Below, in pieces: positions 61,905-64,000 of a stretch of DNA of 64,000 nt (within the stretch, counting starts at the first letter, position 1; each line of letters starts with the position of its first letter). The notes below the pieces were generated by a model. That model was not told the origin of the DNA. It saw nothing but the letters and a program-made list of their open reading frames with translations, and searched no databases. The DNA lies in contig JAFGNH010000028.1 of NCBI GenBank assembly GCA_016927115.1, positions 1 through 64,000 of the forward strand, written 5' to 3'. The position numbers and the translations under genes were made by a program. This DNA comes from Anaerolineales bacterium. Its GTDB lineage: Bacteria > Chloroflexota > Anaerolineae > Anaerolineales > E44-bin32.

Positions 61905-62501
61905 ATGGTAAAAAACATGCGTGAAAGAGGACAGGCATTTATTGAGTATATTGTTCTGATCCCCCCAATGCTATTGATGTCTGTCTCAATTATTACACTG
62001 ATCCCTCCAACCGGGCAAGGTGCGATTTGCGATCTGGACCAGGCTTTCAACGGTGGAATGTGTGACAACCTGGTCGACTCCCCGGACGAGCCGGCACCGC
62101 CTCCAGATACGGGAGACCATGATCCTGAATCCACAGCAACGGCTACAGCTACGCCCACAGCCACAGCCGCACCAACGTTTACTCCTTCTCCGACACCAAC
62201 CGAAGTAGAAATCTGCGTCAACTGGTCACCCGAAACCGGCAGTTCACTCTGCAGCCAGACAGAAGGATGTGATGAACTTGAAGGTGCAAATGTTGGTTAT
62301 TACATGGCACCTGACATCATCGACACCTTTGTGATTAAAGCTGGAAGGGATTACTTCGTTTATAACAGTGGAATAACAGAAGACGGCTGTTATGATGTCC
62401 ATATTACCGGCGGATCTGTCTCATGGTGGCGTGTGGGTGACGGAAGAGATTGTAAGGATATCAGCCACCTGCAGGTCTGGCAGGTCCCCTGGTGTGAATA
62501 G
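61905..62501 (+). CDS. TadE/pilin-like secreted protein with Thr/Pro linker
   Basis: 198 residues from ATG 61905 (AAGGAG at 61892-61897). The N-terminus MRERGQAFIEYIVLIPPMLL resembles TadE/Flp-type prepilins (RGQ-x-F-E with a hydrophobic helix), then a Thr/Pro-rich linker (about 80-105) and a Cys-rich C-terminal domain (CVNWSPETGSSLCSQTEGC ... CYDVHITGGSVSWWRVGDGRDC), perhaps disulfide-linked outside the cell. The upstream c-di-GMP riboswitch indicates that its expression follows the switch between motile and surface-attached life (inference). A terminator follows. Confidence 0.85.
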   Translation: MVKNMRERGQAFIEYIVLIPPMLLMSVSIITLIPPTGQGAICDLDQAFNGGMCDNLVDSPDEPAPPPDTGDHDPESTATATATPTATAAPTFTPSPTPTEVEICVNWSPETGSSLCSQTEGCDELEGANVGYYMAPDIIDTFVIKAGRDYFVYNSGITEDGCYDVHITGGSVSWWRVGDGRDCKDISHLQVWQVPWCE

Positions 62502-62517
62502 CTTATAGATCACACAC

Positions 62518-62567
62518 GATCCACACAGGCCGCTTTATAGTACAGCAATTCTGTGTGGATCGTTTCT
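62518..62567 (+). terminator. Terminator after the TadE-like gene
   Basis: Stem GATCCACACAG (62518-62528) with CTGTGTGGATC (62551-62561), large loop, then GTTTCTT. Ends the riboswitch-controlled transcript, so the next gene is probably independent. Confidence 0.75.
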
Positions 62568-62662
62568 TCCGAACTCCTGATTTGAAGCTGCCATAGTATA
62601 ATATTTACTAAAGATTCCCTGCTTATCGCAAGCCGGGAGTTTTTCTGTCAGGCAGAGATCAA

Positions 62663-63622
62663 ATGAAAAAACATACTTCTATTCTCCTTCTGCTCTCTAT
62701 GCTGCTCAGTGCGTGCCAGGCAACCATGGAGATTGCGCCGGATCCTCAGCTTCAGACACAGACAGCCGTGGCTGCCTCCCTGCCGACACAGACGCCTCCC
62801 CCCACCCCGACGTCGGATGGTGCATTACTGCCCGAGGCCGTATCGGCAGTGGAAACAAGCGGGGCTGCCACTCCTGATGAAGCAACCCCTGATCCAACAG
62901 AAGCACCACCGACAACTGAAGCTGCTCCCACAATTACTGCCACTATCGATCCATCTGATGTTGAGGTGAGCTGCCGTACACCGATGTCCCTGATGCTTCA
63001 TTCAGCCTTTGGTGCAGAGCGAATGGCAGCGCTGGCAGATGAAATAGAAGTACAGAATCTGCGAACGATTACCTATCATGAACTGTACCAGATGTTGATA
63101 AGCGGCCGCTGTCCGGCTGAGGATGTCATCCTTGTATCTATAGATGATCTTGGATCAAACTGGCTTCGATATGATTTCCAGGAAATGATCCGCGTATTTA
63201 CTGAGCGGAATATGGTCCTGACTGTCGGAGTTGTTACAAAAGGGCCTCAGAATGAAGCGAATTGGGAGTATTTCCGGGAGATTGCTTCTCTTGGTATTGA
63301 AATCGCAAGCCACTCCATGAATCATTACGACCTGACAATCATCACAGATGAAGCACTGGAAGAAGAAGTATCCGGTTCATATCGGATTATTTGCGATAAT
63401 ATGGGTACCTGTCCGGATACATTTATTATCCCCTTTGGCCGGGTGGACGAAGACGGTCGTGTTATTGAGGCTCTCAACGAGTATAAGATGCTCGTCGGAA
63501 TCCAGGGCTGGCTTGAAATTAGCGGCAAACCTCCTTTCCTGCTCGGCAGGATCCCGCCGGATAATGACAACCAGCAAACGACTATCGCACAGCTCAAAGC
63601 CACTTATTCAGTATCCGAATAG
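62663..63622 (+). CDS. Polysaccharide deacetylase-type lipoprotein (NodB)
   Basis: 319 residues. Signal peptide with lipobox LLSAC (Cys about 18), then a Thr/Pro-rich linker (about 20-95), then a NodB domain (about 100-315) with the metal Asp in VSIDDLGSNW, the His pair SHSMNHYDL, and the catalytic-base-type Asp; FIIPFGRVDEDGRVIEALNEYK follows. Such lipoproteins deacetylate cell-envelope or matrix polysaccharides. The downstream hairpin (63628-63645) CAGGGTAT/ATACCCTG may stop it. Confidence 0.9.
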   Translation: MKKHTSILLLLSMLLSACQATMEIAPDPQLQTQTAVAASLPTQTPPPTPTSDGALLPEAVSAVETSGAATPDEATPDPTEAPPTTEAAPTITATIDPSDVEVSCRTPMSLMLHSAFGAERMAALADEIEVQNLRTITYHELYQMLISGRCPAEDVILVSIDDLGSNWLRYDFQEMIRVFTERNMVLTVGVVTKGPQNEANWEYFREIASLGIEIASHSMNHYDLTIITDEALEEEVSGSYRIICDNMGTCPDTFIIPFGRVDEDGRVIEALNEYKMLVGIQGWLEISGKPPFLLGRIPPDNDNQQTTIAQLKATYSVSE

Positions 63623-63627
63623 ACATG

Positions 63628-63645
63628 CAGGGTATTTATACCCTG
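63628..63645. terminator. Short hairpin after the deacetylase gene
   Basis: 8-bp perfect stem CAGGGTAT/ATACCCTG with a 2-nt loop, 12 nt before a run of T (63659-63666). Weak candidate terminator; the remaining 63646-63849 sequence shows nothing recognisable. Confidence 0.4.
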
Positions 63646-63849
63646 ACAGATGCGGTTATTTTTTTTACCAGGAGTCAATATTTCGACCACAGCAGCCTGT
63701 TTTTCCCCTCTCAGTCTGCTGTGACACGTATGGAAGGAATCCCGATCCGTGTCGTTTCACTTTTGGATCATGACCTGGTACTTTACTGCTGCGGCACCGC
63801 CCTCATGGGCACAGCCACCTCAATAAATGTGCTGCTCTTATATACCTGT

Positions 63850-64000
63850 TTAACTCACTGTGAAATAGGTATAGTGATACTGAATTCGGCCATCTTTTAA
63901 TCCGAGTGTATCACTTCCATCAAGAACCTTCCCCTTATTGCTTTTTGCAGTCCATGTAAACCTGCGAGATTCCCCCTGTCCACTCTTCCCTGTTATCTTG
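63850..64000 (-). CDS. NTF2/SnoaL-like protein, C-terminal part (starts outside the window)
   Basis: The last 49 residues end before TAA at 63850. The visible part is RRFTWTAKSNKGKVLDGSDT then LGLKDGRIQYHYTYFTVS. The phrase LKDGRIQYHYTYF is the closing strand pair of NTF2/SnoaL-like proteins (typically dGkI-eh--yF), a fold used by small enzymes and ligand-binding proteins. The 5' part and any function are beyond the window, and the call is based only on this tail. Confidence 0.6.
   Translation of the reverse strand, partial: KITGKSGQGESRRFTWTAKSNKGKVLDGSDTLGLKDGRIQYHYTYFTVS

Noticed and set aside
63625-63900. 91-codon plus-strand frame at the end of the window
   Set aside because: It overlaps the minus-strand NTF2/SnoaL-like tail, and its amino-acid sequence has no protein-like pattern.
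1-64000. CRISPR arrays, insertion sequences, integrase genes or phage remnants
   Set aside because: No spaced direct repeats, transposase motifs or terminal inverted repeats were seen; the 21-bp repeat at 31262 and 31382 is a coding low-complexity repeat.

Overview
The window reads as a chromosomal segment of a Chloroflexota bacterium, most likely Anaerolineae. This is an inference from protein style and gene content: many lipoproteins and membrane proteins carry Thr/Pro (TPTPT-type) linkers, MoeA occurs in tandem with one copy fused to a periplasmic-binding-protein-like domain, and a reductive-dehalogenase-type pair, PrsW and AIM24-like proteins are present. Gene density is high, no insertion sequence, phage or CRISPR array was seen, and stable RNA genes are ordinary. 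Base and codon use look even throughout, so there is no clear island.

Layout. 1-6.6 kb: the N-terminus of an ABC ATPase, divergent from a NarL/LiaRS-type two-component pair; then a small reductive dehalogenase homologue (RdhA-like) with an RdhB-like three-helix anchor, and envelope proteins. 6.8-15.3 kb: ATP-cone/uridine-kinase-like fusion, rhodanese lipoprotein, proline dehydrogenase, a UbiA-like protein, two moeA genes, AIM24. 15.4-26.3 kb: adhesin-like lipoprotein, Bcp peroxiredoxin, M50 protease, selenocysteine tRNA, a DsbA-like/cyclophilin lipoprotein with PrsW, roadblock protein, Dpm1-type glycosyltransferase, rsmA and a YabE/Rpf-like 3D-domain protein (a gene order shared with Firmicutes), the SRP RNA and tRNA-Ser(GGA). 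26.3-41.8 kb: a GH1-fold protein that has lost both catalytic glutamates, GNAT, LysM, TPR, rpsT, argS, an orphan DNA methyltransferase, an atypical response regulator, a PfkB-like protein without its catalytic Asp, M20 peptidase and a GH36 alpha-galactosidase. 41.9-43.3 kb: ECF sigma/anti-sigma pair and OsmC.

43.4-51.6 kb is the most notable region: a type VII secretion-like locus with a WXG100 protein, a three-ATPase EssC homologue without FHA domains, a YukD-like/FHA fusion, a VWA-TM-FHA protein and a soluble Ser/Thr kinase. The FHA modules that sit on EssC in Firmicutes are here on separate proteins beside an apparently active kinase, which suggests phospho-Thr control of secretion. EsaA, EssA and EssB homologues were not seen.

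52-64 kb: polytopic membrane protein, TerC, a GltD-type oxidoreductase, uvrA with a GAAC-N4-GTTC SOS-type operator overlapping its promoter start, a luciferase-like monooxygenase, a class I cyclic-di-GMP riboswitch ahead of a TadE/pilin-like gene, a polysaccharide deacetylase lipoprotein and the C-terminus of an NTF2/SnoaL-like protein.

Promoters of the TTGNNN-17-TANNNT type are recognisable in several places, including one that predicts a leaderless mRNA. All functional names rest on motif reading by eye; no database search was run.
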